Of a stretch of 64,000 nt of DNA, positions 35,423 to 44,418 are shown piece after piece. The stretch comes from Methylocystis heyeri (GTDB lineage Bacteria > Pseudomonadota > Alphaproteobacteria > Rhizobiales > Beijerinckiaceae): positions 1,302,001 through 1,366,000 of the forward strand of contig NZ_CP046052.1 of the NCBI RefSeq assembly GCF_004802635.2, in the 5' to 3' direction. The translations under genes and the position numbers were made by a program. Within the stretch, counting starts at the first letter, position 1. Each line of letters opens with the position of its first letter. A model generated the notes under the pieces. It had not been told where the DNA came from, did not search any database, and worked only from the letters and a program-made list of their open reading frames with translations.

Positions 35423-35614
35423 TTAGTGACAGGGAAAGGAAAGTGAATGACGCGTGTCGTGAGCGGCGTTATGGGCCGCCTCGGCGCCGGAGAAACCGGC
35501 GAAATAGACCAGGCCCGCGCCGACGAACAGGGCGACGAAAGCGGCTTTGATCGCTTCGATCCGCTTGGCGGAAACATGGAGGCCGGCGACGCTGGAAAGG
35601 TGAGAATGAATCAT
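35423..35614 (-). CDS. cbtB: CbtB cobalt transporter subunit
   Basis: A 63-residue protein with one transmembrane helix (IKAAFVALFVGAGLVYFAGF) and a C-terminal His-rich end (HNAAHDTRHSLSFPCH), the expected cobalt-binding signature of CbtB. It is the first gene after the cobalamin riboswitch and is followed six bases later by cbtA. Confidence 0.9.
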   Translation of the reverse strand: MIHSHLSSVAGLHVSAKRIEAIKAAFVALFVGAGLVYFAGFSGAEAAHNAAHDTRHSLSFPCH

Positions 35615-35654
35615 GATCGTCTCCCTGCCGCCCCACCGGCGGCGATAATTTCAG

Positions 35655-35835
35655 CTCTGACGGCAGGTCTCCTGGCTCCCGGGTCTTTGGAGTGCGCCGC
35701 CTTCCCGGAGAGCCGAAGCTCCAGTGGCTGATGGCGCGGCCTCTCCGGTCACAGTTGCGGGGGCAGCCGCGGGATTGGATCGCTCCTCACCGCGTTCCCT
35801 TTTCACTTCTTGCGAAGAACCGTCACAAAGGTCTT
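35655..35835 (-). promoter_or_regulatory. Cobalamin riboswitch
   Basis: On the minus strand the conserved blocks occur in order: AAAAGGGAACGCGGTGAGG, then AATCCCGCGGCTGCCCCCGC and AACTGTGACCGGAGAG, then the GCCACTGG helix, GGGAAGGCGGCGCAC, and the B12 box GCCAGGAGACCTGCCGTC at about 35657-35676. It precedes cbtB by about 40 bases, so the whole cbtB-to-cobB operon should be shut down by adenosylcobalamin. Boundaries are approximate. Confidence 0.95.
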
Positions 35836-35975
35836 AGGCGCGTACAGAAGCTGCGTCAAACGAAAGCTGTTCGCGCTTCCGCCCTGGCCGGGCTCGGCCC
35901 GGCCATCCACGGCAGGCGCCGCGAACCGATGCGAGGCCGGAGTTGGAGCCGATGCGCACCGGCGGGAGGAGCCCC
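35836..35975. other. Leader region upstream of the riboswitch
   Basis: The promoter for the riboswitch transcript should be here. It also contains a GGCCGGGCTCGGCCCGGCC palindrome at about 35886-35904, resembling another common dispersed repeat. No gene is seen. Confidence 0.35.
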
Positions 35976-36215
35976 TTATTTTCCCATCTCCGATTTGATC
36001 TTCATCAGCGCCTCGGCGCAGCCGACGCTCATCTCTTCCTTATGCTCCTTGAGGCATTTGATGATCCGGCCGCCGCCCGGCTCGACCCCGGCGCAAAGCC
36101 TCTCGACATCCGCTTTGCAATATTTGATCAGAGCCTCGCGCGCCTCCTGCGCCCCTGCGGGCGAAACGAAATACGCCAAGGAAACAATCGCCAGCGCCAA
36201 ATTTTTGACATTCAT
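35976..36215 (-). CDS. Small exported cysteine-rich-repeat protein
   Basis: A 79-residue protein with a signal peptide (MNVKNLALAIVSLAYFVSPAGA). The mature part has a cysteine-rich (GLG1-like) repeat: KYCKADVERLCAGVEPGGGRIIKCLKEHKEEMSVGC in short blocks, with four cysteines. ATG 36215 has GGGAGGG upstream. Such one-repeat periplasmic proteins are common and uncharacterised. It lies between the riboswitch and cobO; any link to B12 is only positional. Confidence 0.75.
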   Translation of the reverse strand: MNVKNLALAIVSLAYFVSPAGAQEAREALIKYCKADVERLCAGVEPGGGRIIKCLKEHKEEMSVGCAEALMKIKSEMGK

Positions 36216-36394
36216 GGACGGCCCTCCCCTATTTGTCGGCCACGCTTGCGAGTTTACCCTGCGAAGCCGGTTCATCAAGCCGGATGCAGGAAAAGCAGTG
36301 CAATAAGGTGAAGGACCTTCACCCCATCGCTATGAAATAGAAATCGGCAATTGATACGGCGCGCAGCGTCGTCGAGCTATCGGGCGAACGACCC

Positions 36395-37009
36395 ATGACG
36401 GATGAAGCAGCAGCACAGCGTCACCGCGCCAAAATGGAAAAGCGCAAGGCGGTCCAGGACGCCGAGGTGGCGAGCAAGCCGATCGACTCGAAAGGCCTGC
36501 TCATGGTCCACACCGGCCCCGGCAAGGGCAAATCGACCGCGGCTTTCGGCCTCGCGCTGCGGGCGCTCGGCCATGGCTGGAAAATCGGCGTGGTACAGTT
36601 CGGCAAGGGCGCGTGGCGGAGCGGCGAGCGCTCCATGCTGGAACGGCTCGGCGAGGATCTCGTCTCCTGGCACACGCTCGGCGAAGGGTTCACCTGGGAG
36701 ACCCAAGACCGCGCCCGCGACGAGGCCGCGGCCCGCCGCGCCTGGGCCAAGACGCAGGAACTGATGGCGGACCCCGATATTCGTCTTCTGGTGCTCGACG
36801 AGCTGAACATAGCGCTACGATACGAGCACCTGCCGCTGGAGGAAGTGATCGCCGCGCTGCGGGCCCGGCGCGACGATCTGCATGTCGTCGTCACGGGCCG
36901 GAACGCCAAGCAGGAAATGCTCGACGCCGCCGACCTCGTGACCGAAATGACCCTGGTCAAGCACCATTTCGCCGGCGGCGTGAAGGCGCAGGAGGGGATC
37001 GAGTTTTAG
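36395..37009 (+). CDS. cobO: Corrinoid adenosyltransferase
   Basis: A 204-residue CobA/CobO-type ATP:corrinoid adenosyltransferase that makes the adenosyl form required by the mutase at 18.4-20.6 kb. The P-loop VHTGPGKGKSTAAFGLALRAL, VVQFGKGAW, and LVLDELNIALRYEHLPLEEV are diagnostic, as are HVVVTGRNA and MTLVKHHFAGGVKAQEGIEF at the end. It is transcribed on the opposite strand from the cob operon with its own promoter region (36216-36394). Confidence 0.96.
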   Translation: MTDEAAAQRHRAKMEKRKAVQDAEVASKPIDSKGLLMVHTGPGKGKSTAAFGLALRALGHGWKIGVVQFGKGAWRSGERSMLERLGEDLVSWHTLGEGFTWETQDRARDEAAARRAWAKTQELMADPDIRLLVLDELNIALRYEHLPLEEVIAALRARRDDLHVVVTGRNAKQEMLDAADLVTEMTLVKHHFAGGVKAQEGIEF

Positions 37010-37035
37010 CCTTTCGTTGAGGCGTCAGGCCCCAC

Positions 37036-37854
37036 CTAAAACCGCCCCTCGAATGAAAACGGCTTCCTGCGCTTGCCGTCCAAAAGATGGACATGTTTGT
37101 TGAAGTCGGCGCGGCGGCGGTTGAACCCCTGCTCCCACCAGCCGTCGCCGAAGGGATCGAAGGTCGGAGCCGCGGTGCGCCGGAATATCGCGGTGGCGCC
37201 GATGCATTCGACCAGTTCGAACATGCGATCTTCCGCGATGAAATCGGCGAGGCGCCCGATGGTCGCGATGTGGATGTCGTCGAGAACGAGCAGCCCGTCC
37301 TGCTTCAGATGCGGGTAAAAATAATAATATTCGAGTTCGGGAAAAGGGAACCCGTGGGGCCCGTCGATCATGACGATATCATAAGGCTCGTGGCCTTTGA
37401 ACAGGGGCAGCGTCGCCTGGGTCGGGCCGAACACGACGTCGACGGCCTCCATCCGGGTGGCCGGGCAATCCATGAAATAGCCGACGCTCGACGACGCGCC
37501 GGCGTCGCGGTCGTCGAGACAAAAGACCCGGTGCTTTTTGGAAATCCGGGAAAAGAAGATCGTCGACTTCCCACAGCCGGTTTCGACGGAGCTGACCTCC
37601 CCCTCGGGGAGCAGTTGCTCGATGCGCAGCAAGGTCCGCAAGGGCAGCGAACCCGCGCCATGGGCGAGCCCGGCGGATTTTTCATAGGCCGCGATTTCCG
37701 CCGCCAGATCGCCGTCCCTTTTCGCCTCGCTGCGGAAAGGCCCCGGCGCGCCGGTGAGCGGCAATTGCCAGAGATTGCGCTTGAGGCGGCTGTAGGTCCT
37801 TTGGACAAAATGCGGCAACATCCGGCTGAACGGGCTCCAGTTTCGCTTTTCCAA
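37036..37854 (-). CDS. Class I SAM-dependent methyltransferase-like protein
   Basis: A 272-residue protein with a Rossmann-type methyltransferase core. SSVETGCGKSTIFFSRIS is motif I, HRVFCLDDRDAG the acidic strand, and YDIVMIDGPHGFPFPELEYYYFYPHL the motif IV region with an ID-G-H pattern typical of the methyltransferase-24 group. The N- and C-terminal extensions are basic and unrecognised. The substrate is unknown; homologs often sit in surface-polysaccharide loci, but nothing here supports that. Confidence 0.65.
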   Translation of the reverse strand: MEKRNWSPFSRMLPHFVQRTYSRLKRNLWQLPLTGAPGPFRSEAKRDGDLAAEIAAYEKSAGLAHGAGSLPLRTLLRIEQLLPEGEVSSVETGCGKSTIFFSRISKKHRVFCLDDRDAGASSSVGYFMDCPATRMEAVDVVFGPTQATLPLFKGHEPYDIVMIDGPHGFPFPELEYYYFYPHLKQDGLLVLDDIHIATIGRLADFIAEDRMFELVECIGATAIFRRTAAPTFDPFGDGWWEQGFNRRRADFNKHVHLLDGKRRKPFSFEGRF

Positions 37855-37909
37855 TGCGACGGCAGACGTTGTTTAATAAGAGGGCGATAAAAGCAAGCAG
37901 CCCGGCGTT

Positions 37910-39235
37910 TCAGCCCGCAACCGCGTCATAGACGAGCTTGGCGTTGAGAACGACGATCGCGGCGGCGATGACTCCTGCGAGCATGGTGAGGAAGTGCGGC
38001 GCGACAAATTCGCCCATGACACGCCGCGACGAGGTGAACCAAAGCAGAGGCAGAACCGCGAAAGGCAAGGCGAGGCTCAGGACCACCTGACTCGCCACCA
38101 GAAGACGCCCTGTCGCCGATTCTCCATAGTAGAGCGTGATCGCCACCGCCGGCGCTATGGCTATCAGCCGCGTGACGAATCTTCGGGTCGCCGGCTTCAG
38201 GCGCAGGCGCAGGAAGCCTTCCATCACCACCTGCCCCGCGAGAGTGGCCGTGACCGTGGAATTCAGCCCGCAGGCGATCAGCGCCACGGCGAAAAGCGTC
38301 GACGCCATCGGCGCCCCGAGCAGAGGCGTTATAAGGCGGTAGGCCTCGCCGAGCTCGGCCACCTCCTTGTGTCCGCTGGCGAAAAACACCGAAGCCGCCA
38401 GCACCAGGATGGCGCCGTTGATCAGCAGCGCGAACAGCAGCGCAATGGTGCTGTCGATGACCGCGAAGCGGATCGCCTCGGATTTCTCCCCGCGGGAGGC
38501 GCCTACGGCTCTGGTCTGCACGATATAGGAGTGCAGAAAGAGATTATGCGGCATCACCGTGGCGCCCAGAATGCCGAGGCCCAGATAAAGCATCTCGGGA
38601 TCGGAGAAAAATTCCGGGGTCGGGAGAAGACCTTTTGCGACATAGGCGAAATCGACATTCGCCATGGCGAGCTGCGCCGAGAAAGAAATCGCGATCAGCC
38701 CCAGAAGCGCGACGACGAAGAGTTCGATTTTACGAAAGCCGGCACGCTCGAAGGCGAGCACCAGAAAAGTGTCCAGCAGGGTGACGACGATGCCGCCGGC
38801 GAGCGGCAGGCCGAACAGCAGCTGCAGCCCGATCGCCGTGCCGATGATTTCCGCGAGGTCGGTGGCGAGAATGGCGGCCTCGGCCACCAGCCACAGCCCA
38901 ACCCCGACCGGGCGGGGAAAATGCACCCGGCACGCCTGCGCGAGATCCAGCCCTGCGCCCAGGCCGAGCCTTGCGGCCAGGGCCTGCAGCACCACGGCCA
39001 TGAGGCTGGAGAGCACCGCCACGAAGAGCAGCGCCGCGCCGTATTTGGACCCGCCCGCGAGCGCTGTCGCCCAATTGCCGGGGTCCATGTAGCCGGTGGC
39101 GACGAGATAGCCCGGCCCGAGAAAAACGAGTAGCCGGCGAAACGACGAGCCGCCGGGCGCAATCAGAATGGACCCTCGCAAGTCCCCCGGCTCGCGCGGG
39201 ATCGAACAGGCTGGCGGCGGCGCGGCGGGCGTCAT
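37910..39235 (-). CDS. mntH: Nramp divalent metal transporter (MntH)
   Basis: A 441-residue proton-coupled Mn2+/Fe2+ transporter with about eleven hydrophobic helices. The Nramp hallmarks are present: DPGNWATALAGG in helix 1 (metal-binding Asp and Asn) and MPHNLFLHSYIVQTRA in helix 6 (the M-P-H metal site). ATG 39235 follows a perfect GGAGGAATTG ribosome site; an upstream ATG at 39268 is less likely. It lies 141 bases after dnaB on the same strand. Confidence 0.94.
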   Translation of the reverse strand: MTPAAPPPACSIPREPGDLRGSILIAPGGSSFRRLLVFLGPGYLVATGYMDPGNWATALAGGSKYGAALLFVAVLSSLMAVVLQALAARLGLGAGLDLAQACRVHFPRPVGVGLWLVAEAAILATDLAEIIGTAIGLQLLFGLPLAGGIVVTLLDTFLVLAFERAGFRKIELFVVALLGLIAISFSAQLAMANVDFAYVAKGLLPTPEFFSDPEMLYLGLGILGATVMPHNLFLHSYIVQTRAVGASRGEKSEAIRFAVIDSTIALLFALLINGAILVLAASVFFASGHKEVAELGEAYRLITPLLGAPMASTLFAVALIACGLNSTVTATLAGQVVMEGFLRLRLKPATRRFVTRLIAIAPAVAITLYYGESATGRLLVASQVVLSLALPFAVLPLLWFTSSRRVMGEFVAPHFLTMLAGVIAAAIVVLNAKLVYDAVAG

Positions 39236-39376
39236 CAATTCCTCCAGAAAAGCGGGGCCTTTTAGCATCTGCGCCGAAAGCAGCGCAATGTGGCGGCTTG
39301 GCCGCGCCTTTCCGTCCCCCGCAACAATCGCGCCGCGCCCGCAGGCAAAAGCCGCCCCTGCCGGATGACGGCGCGT

Positions 39377-40885
39377 CTATCCGATCTGCGCGGGAAGCTG
39401 ATCCTCTTCGGCAAGGTTCGAGAAGCGCGTGATCTCGCCCTCGAAGGCGAGCTGGACCGTTCCCGTCGGTCCGTGGCGCTGCTTGCCGATGATCGCCTCG
39501 GCGCGTCCATGAGCGCGCTCCATTTCCGCCAGCCAGGCGATATGCTCTTCGGTGCCCTCGCGGGGCTGCCGATTCTTAAGATAGTATTCCTCGCGATAAA
39601 CAAAGAGCACCACGTCGGCGTCCTGCTCGATGGAGCCGGATTCGCGCAGGTCGGACAATTGCGGACGCTTGTCGTCTCTCGATTCCACCTGTCGTGAAAG
39701 CTGCGACAGCGCAATGATCGGCACGGAAAGCTCCTTGGCTAGCGCCTTCATGCCGGTGGTGATTTCGGTGAGTTCCTGCACGCGGTTGTCCGAGCGCGCC
39801 CGGGAGCCGGCAAGCAGCTGCAGATAGTCGACCACCAGCAGATCGAGCCCCCTTTGGCGCTTCAGGCGTCTTGCGCGGGCGGTGAGCTGAGCGATGGAAA
39901 TGCCGCCGCTCTGGTCGATATAGAACGGGATGCTCTGCATCTCGCGCGCGGCGTCGGTAATGCGGCGGAAATCCTCTTCTGTGATGTCGCCGCGGCGGAT
40001 CTTGTAGCCGGGAACTCCGGCCTGTTCGGCGATGATGCGCGTCGCCAATTGTTCGGCCGACATTTCCAGCGAGAAAAATCCAACTATTCCCCCGTTTACG
40101 GTCTTGTGGGAGCCGTCCGGCTCGGTCTCGAACTGATAGGCTTTCGCGATGTTGAAAGCGATATTGGTGGCGAGCGCCGTCTTGCCCATGCCTGGGCGGC
40201 CCGCGACGATGATGAGATCGGATTTCTGCAGCCCGCCCATTTTCTCGTCGAGGTCGATCAGTCCCGTCGCCAGGCCCGAGAGATGACCGTCGCGCTGATA
40301 GGCGCTGTTGGCCATGTCGATGGCGGTGACGAGCGCGTCGGAGAAGCGCTGAAAACCACCGTCGTAGCGGCCGGTCTCCGCAATGGCGTAAAGCCTGCGC
40401 TCCGCCTCCTCGATCTGCTGGCGCGGAGAGGAATCGACCGGAGAATCATAGGCGGCGTTGACCACCTCCTCGCCGATGCTGATGAGATTGCGACGCACCG
40501 CGAGATCATGGATGGTGCGGCCGTAGTCCTCGGCGTTGATGATCGTGGTGGCTTCAGCGGCGAGCCGCGCAAGATAGCCTTGCATGGTCACGCCCTCGGG
40601 GAGCTCGATGCCGCCGAGATAGGTCTTGAGCGTCACGACGGTTGCGAGCTTGCCCGCGCGGATGAGCTGGCCGCAGACATCGTAGATCCGCCGATGCAAT
40701 TCCTCGGAAAAATGCTCTGGACGCAGGAAATCCGAGACCCGGTCGTAGGCGTCGTTATTGACCAGCAGCGCTCCCAGCAGAGCCTGCTCGGCCTCGATAT
40801 TGTGCGGCGGGACGCGCAGATTGCTTTCCTGAGGCTCGACGACCTGATAGAGGCGCCGGCCCGGCAAGGATTCGATTGCGGGCAT
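39377..40885 (-). CDS. dnaB: Replicative DNA helicase DnaB
   Basis: A 502-residue DnaB. The N-terminal domain starts at about residue 24 (RVPPHNIEAEQALLGALL). The RecA-like core has Walker A IIVAGRPGMGKTALATNIA, the H1a-like GIVGFFSLEMSAEQLATR, Walker B LLVVDYLQLL, and SQLSRQVESRDDKRPQLSDLRESGSIEQDADVV. There is no intein. It lies downstream of rplI, the usual alphaproteobacterial order, but a terminator and 300 bases separate them. Confidence 0.98.
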   Translation of the reverse strand: MPAIESLPGRRLYQVVEPQESNLRVPPHNIEAEQALLGALLVNNDAYDRVSDFLRPEHFSEELHRRIYDVCGQLIRAGKLATVVTLKTYLGGIELPEGVTMQGYLARLAAEATTIINAEDYGRTIHDLAVRRNLISIGEEVVNAAYDSPVDSSPRQQIEEAERRLYAIAETGRYDGGFQRFSDALVTAIDMANSAYQRDGHLSGLATGLIDLDEKMGGLQKSDLIIVAGRPGMGKTALATNIAFNIAKAYQFETEPDGSHKTVNGGIVGFFSLEMSAEQLATRIIAEQAGVPGYKIRRGDITEEDFRRITDAAREMQSIPFYIDQSGGISIAQLTARARRLKRQRGLDLLVVDYLQLLAGSRARSDNRVQELTEITTGMKALAKELSVPIIALSQLSRQVESRDDKRPQLSDLRESGSIEQDADVVLFVYREEYYLKNRQPREGTEEHIAWLAEMERAHGRAEAIIGKQRHGPTGTVQLAFEGEITRFSNLAEEDQLPAQIG

Positions 40886-41192
40886 CGTTTCTCGGGTTTT
40901 TGAGTTGGCGTCCCGGAAAGCCTGCTGACGCGACGCGGAGGCCTTTCAAGGACGAGCGGAGCTTCGCACGAACCGAGGCGGGATCGCAACGGCGATAAAT
41001 TAAGTTTCGGCTAAGCTTGCAGGGTTGGAGAGCGTTATGAGTCTTATTCACATGCTCGACAAATAATTTTCATGAAAAACGCAAAAACGCTTGCCTGAGG
41101 ATTCCTGGAACCCCTTGCGTGCAAAAGACCGGCGGGACAAAAAATCCCGGCGAGTCGGGCCCGCCGGGATTTTTTGAAGGAGTAGCCGGGTC
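40886..41192. other. Intergenic region rplI/dnaB
   Basis: About 300 bases. It contains the rplI terminator at 41139-41175 and an AT-rich stretch at about 41040-41090 suited to a dnaB promoter. No gene. Confidence 0.4.
41139..41175 (-). terminator. Intrinsic terminator of rplI
   Basis: A perfect 14-base stem AAAAAATCCCGGCG / CGCCGGGATTTTTT, so the T-run follows on the minus strand. It lies 18 bases beyond the rplI stop. Confidence 0.9.
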
Positions 41193-41759
41193 TTAGAGTT
41201 CGACGTCGCCCGCTTCCGCGAGAGCGGCGCCGACCTCGAGGCCCAGATCGTCCATCGAAGCATGCTCGCGCGCCTCTACGGTGGATTCGCCGCGCGCCTG
41301 ACGCTCGGCTTCTTCCTCCGAACGCGCCACATTGACGACGATCTTGACGTCCACCTCGGGATGCAGGTGAACCGGAACATTGTGCAGTCCGAGCGCCTTG
41401 ATCGGATGCACCAGCACGATCTGGTTGCGATCGAGCGTAAAGCCGCCGGCCGTGGCGGCCTCGGCGATGTCGCGCGTCGCGACCGAACCGTAGAGATGGC
41501 CGCTCTCGCCCGCCTGGCGAATCACGATGAAGGTCTGGCCCTCGAGCTTCTCGGCGATGGCCTCGGCTTCCTTCTTCAGGGTGAGGTTATTGGCCTCGAT
41601 CTGGGCGCGCTGGCTTTCGAAGTGCTTCTTGTTCGCCTCGGTGGCGCGCAGCGCCTTCTTGCGGGCGAGCAGGAAATTGCGGGCGTAACCGTCGCGCACG
41701 CGCACCGTGTCGCCCATCTGGCCCAGCTTGGCCACGCGTTCGAGCAAAATGACTTCCAT
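41193..41759 (-). CDS. rplI: 50S ribosomal protein L9
   Basis: A 188-residue L9. The N-terminal domain starts [19 protein letters not shown], then [20 protein letters not shown], the L9 signature. A long connecting helix (residues about 45-75) and the C-terminal domain with [16 protein letters not shown] follow. An acidic tail of about 40 residues is an alphaproteobacterial extension. It is transcribed after the DUF2232 gene (37-base gap). Confidence 0.97.
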   Translation of the reverse strand: MEVILLERVAKLGQMGDTVRVRDGYARNFLLARKKALRATEANKKHFESQRAQIEANNLTLKKEAEAIAEKLEGQTFIVIRQAGESGHLYGSVATRDIAEAATAGGFTLDRNQIVLVHPIKALGLHNVPVHLHPEVDVKIVVNVARSEEEAERQARGESTVEAREHASMDDLGLEVGAALAEAGDVEL

Positions 41760-41796
41760 TGTTCTTCTCCAGGAGTTCAGTTGTTTCTTGGGATGG

Positions 41797-42780
41797 TCAG
41801 GGGCTGTCGGCCGGCCGGGGCGCGACGGATTTTCGCTCGCGAAAACGCAGCGCCGTGTCGGCGAGGCCGAGCAGCGTGAGGAGAATCATCGGCAAGCCCA
41901 GCAAGCCGAGGAAAAAGTAGAGGATCGCGAGCGTCAGCGTTCCCGACTTCGATCCGCGAACCCAGAAATGCGCCACGGCCAATCCCTGAAACCCGAGCGC
42001 CATTCCGAGAACCGAGGCGGCGACCAGCGCCGCGGCGCCGAGGAAGCCGCCCATGAAGCTGAGGCCGGTCGCGAGCGCAAACAGGACGGCGACGGCGCGC
42101 GGCAGACGGAAGTCCGCCGCGATGTCCGGCCATTGCAGCTTGAGCATTCCCGAAATCTGCGTCAGGCGCGCGCCCGCCCACAGATTGAAACATTGGAGCA
42201 GCAGAGCATAGGTCGCGAAGACCGCCGGCAGGTAGAGCTTGACGAAACGGGTCAGCTCCTCGGCGGTAGGTCCCCCTTCCCCGGGCTTGCGCTCCTTCAT
42301 CATCTGATCGAGCGTGAAATAGAACTGCCCCTGCACATAGGCGAGCGGCTGGTCTATCGCCCCGTGCGAAAAATAGGCGAGAGAAAGGAAGAGAACGAGG
42401 GCGCCGATGATCGCGACGCTGATGGCGGTCACGGCCCAGGCGGAGAGATTGACGCTCAGCAGATCGCGGCGCCCCCAGGGAGCGCCCGCAGCAGCATAGC
42501 AGCCGAGCCATGCCGGCAGGGCGACCAGCAGGCCATAGGCCATGCCGAAGAGATAGTGGGGCCAGAAAGAGAGCGCGATGGTTCCGACGATGGCGGCGCT
42601 GGCGCCGTGGCGCACGCCGAGCCCCAGAGCGACGATCACGATGGGCAGCGGCGCGAGATGGGCGAGCGCGAGGCCCGCCAATGTGCCCTTGGTCAGAACT
42701 GCGAAAACAGCCGCGGCAGCCAGGCCGCCGCAGATCGAAATCCCGATATTGGTCCAGTTGTAGACGCTTCTGTCGGGCAC
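41797..42780 (-). CDS. DUF2232 membrane protein
   Basis: A 327-residue integral membrane protein of the DUF2232 (YybS-like) family, with about eight hydrophobic segments ([88 protein letters not shown]). It lies directly upstream of rplI, as in many alphaproteobacteria, where it usually follows rpsF-rpsR. Those two genes are missing here. The start is uncertain: GTG 42780 gives a family-like length, and the frame reaches TTG 42948. Confidence 0.75.
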   Translation of the reverse strand: MPDRSVYNWTNIGISICGGLAAAAVFAVLTKGTLAGLALAHLAPLPIVIVALGLGVRHGASAAIVGTIALSFWPHYLFGMAYGLLVALPAWLGCYAAAGAPWGRRDLLSVNLSAWAVTAISVAIIGALVLFLSLAYFSHGAIDQPLAYVQGQFYFTLDQMMKERKPGEGGPTAEELTRFVKLYLPAVFATYALLLQCFNLWAGARLTQISGMLKLQWPDIAADFRLPRAVAVLFALATGLSFMGGFLGAAALVAASVLGMALGFQGLAVAHFWVRGSKSGTLTLAILYFFLGLLGLPMILLTLLGLADTALRFRERKSVAPRPADSP

Positions 42781-42948
42781 GGCGGCGGAGATCCCGGTTC
42801 TGTCTCTCGAAACGCGCCGCGAGCGGGTTTCCGCCCCGGTCTGGTCAAAGCGGAAAGCGCGCTCGTGACGCGCAAGCAAAAAAAGCGCCCTGACGGGCCC
42901 ATCCCGACGGCGCGGCCTGCTTTTAAGCCGAGTCCGTCCGGGACGCAA

Positions 42949-43319
42949 GCTTGGGCGGGAGGCGAAGCTGGGCGATTGGTTGGAGGACGGAACCTTTCGA
43001 TGTGGGGCGAATACCTCCCCTTGGCGGGGAGGTCGATCGGCGAAGCAGATCGGGTGGGGGGTAAAAGGCGCAAAATAGGGCGGAAAACCACCCGACCCCG
43101 CCGCTTCGCGGCGACCCTCCCCCTCAAGGGTAGGGTAATAGCCCTTGACCCGATCGCCCCGCTTGAGCGGGAGGCGAAGGGGGCGTCATCTCGATTCGCC
43201 GACGACAACGCTATCGCCTACTCCAGCCGGGCAAACCACCTTGGATCTTTAAGATTGCCGAATTTTCCTCGCGGCGTCAGGCAGCACGCCAAATCCCGGC
43301 CGTCTCCCTGTGGCGTTGA
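42949..43319. repeat. Intergenic region with folded dispersed repeat (43008-43140)
   Basis: The left side has CTCCCCTTGGCGGGGAGG and GATCGGGTGGGGGG. The right side has CCACCCGACCCC, then GCCGCTTCGCGGC and CCTCCCCCTCAAGG, so the element folds on itself. It resembles the CTCCCC-type repeats common in Hyphomicrobiales. No gene is supported in the rest. Confidence 0.55.
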
Positions 43320-43583
43320 TCAGTAATAATAATGATGCCGACGATAGACCCGCCGACTCACGCGCCTATAGTGCCGCCGGTTCACCCGGCACCAATGACC
43401 ATAGTAGGCCTCTTCGATTCTTGCTTGGTCCATATCCCTTTCGGTAGCAACGGCCGGATCCGGCGCCGACTCGGGCTCGGCCCGGTTTATCATTGCCGCC
43501 GCGGTGAGCGCTTTAGCCGGTTGTGCGGCTAGCGAAGCGCAGGTTCCCAAGCAAAGCAATTTCAGAAATTCACGACGTTCCAT
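43320..43583 (-). CDS. Small exported Tyr/Arg/His-rich protein, Tat-like signal
   Basis: An 87-residue protein. The N-terminus ERREFLKLLCLGTCASLAA has a twin-Arg (R-R-E-F-L-K) signal. The mature part ends in repeated Arg/Tyr/His units (RRHYRRVSRRVYRRHHYYY) after YYGHWCRVN. ATG 43583 has GGAGG five bases upstream. The frame opens at TTG 43595. Similar small proteins exist in methylotrophic and rhizobial genomes, but no function is known to me. A stand-alone gene. Confidence 0.6.
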   Translation of the reverse strand: MERREFLKLLCLGTCASLAAQPAKALTAAAMINRAEPESAPDPAVATERDMDQARIEEAYYGHWCRVNRRHYRRVSRRVYRRHHYYY

Positions 43584-43754
43584 GCACGCCTCCAAGATGG
43601 CAGCCTGTCAATAGAACTCCCATCGAAAGGAAAAGTGGCGCAATCGGCCTGCTATTTTTCAAAAACGAAAATGATTCTTCCGCTGCGTCGATCGGGATTT
43701 CCGCAGTCAGCCGGAACCCCGATAGCGAAACGATGCTCAGCCGCATCAATCCCG

Positions 43755-43793
43755 GTGGATCGCCGCGTCGCAGCGCTCCTCGCGATGACGCCC
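43755..43793. repeat. Half copy of dispersed repeat, family A
   Basis: GTGGATCGCCGCGTCGCAGCG and CTCCTCGCGATGACGCC match the right half of the family-A repeat seen at 48677-48764. The left half is absent. Confidence 0.55.
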
Positions 43794-43874
43794 GCGTCAA
43801 CGTGCGTTGCTGCTACGCCTTGTGGGAATAGCCTTCAACGCGTTGCGCTTTTGGTCGATATGTTTGATTTTGCT

Positions 43875-43950
<76 letters not shown>

Positions 43951-44418
43951 ACTGTTTTTACCGGCTTTTTGGGTCAAGTCCGGTTCCGCGACCGGCGCGG
44001 CCGGTCTCGATGAAGGGGTGTATAGTCGAGCCGGCGGAGGACCGCAAGCCCGTTGTGAAAAATAGTTCACGGCTCCACGAAAAAGCCCGGCGCCACCGGG
44101 CGAAAAGCGCTTTCCTCCCCCTCGCGCCAAAGCCGAAAAGCGCGGAAAATCCTCCCGTCTCGCGCGTCGCCGCGATTCTTCCCATCGAGGAGCGGGAACA
44201 GCGCCCTCCACCCGATCGGCCCGAAAAAAGCGCCGCACTGGCGCGCGGGCGCATAAGGGGCTAAGGAACGCGTTCATTCCCCGGGCGGGTCGCCCCGCGG
44301 GCGCGTATCTTTCTCGCCGGAAGGCGGATGGAAAGTCGCGCCGGACAGGCTCCGGACGCCCATCGTCTTTGACCAAGCCGGCGCCGCCGCGCGCCTATAT
44401 CCTAGGGCGACAAATTAA
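43951..44418. other. Intergenic region upstream of the lipid cluster, no gene
   Basis: About 470 GC-rich bases between tRNA-Ala and the oxoamine synthase. Open frames exist on both strands, but their products have no recognisable domain or convincing ribosome site. It should contain the tRNA promoter and the cluster promoter. A palindromic GGGCGGGTCGCCCCGCGGGCG run lies at about 44283-44303. Confidence 0.4.
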
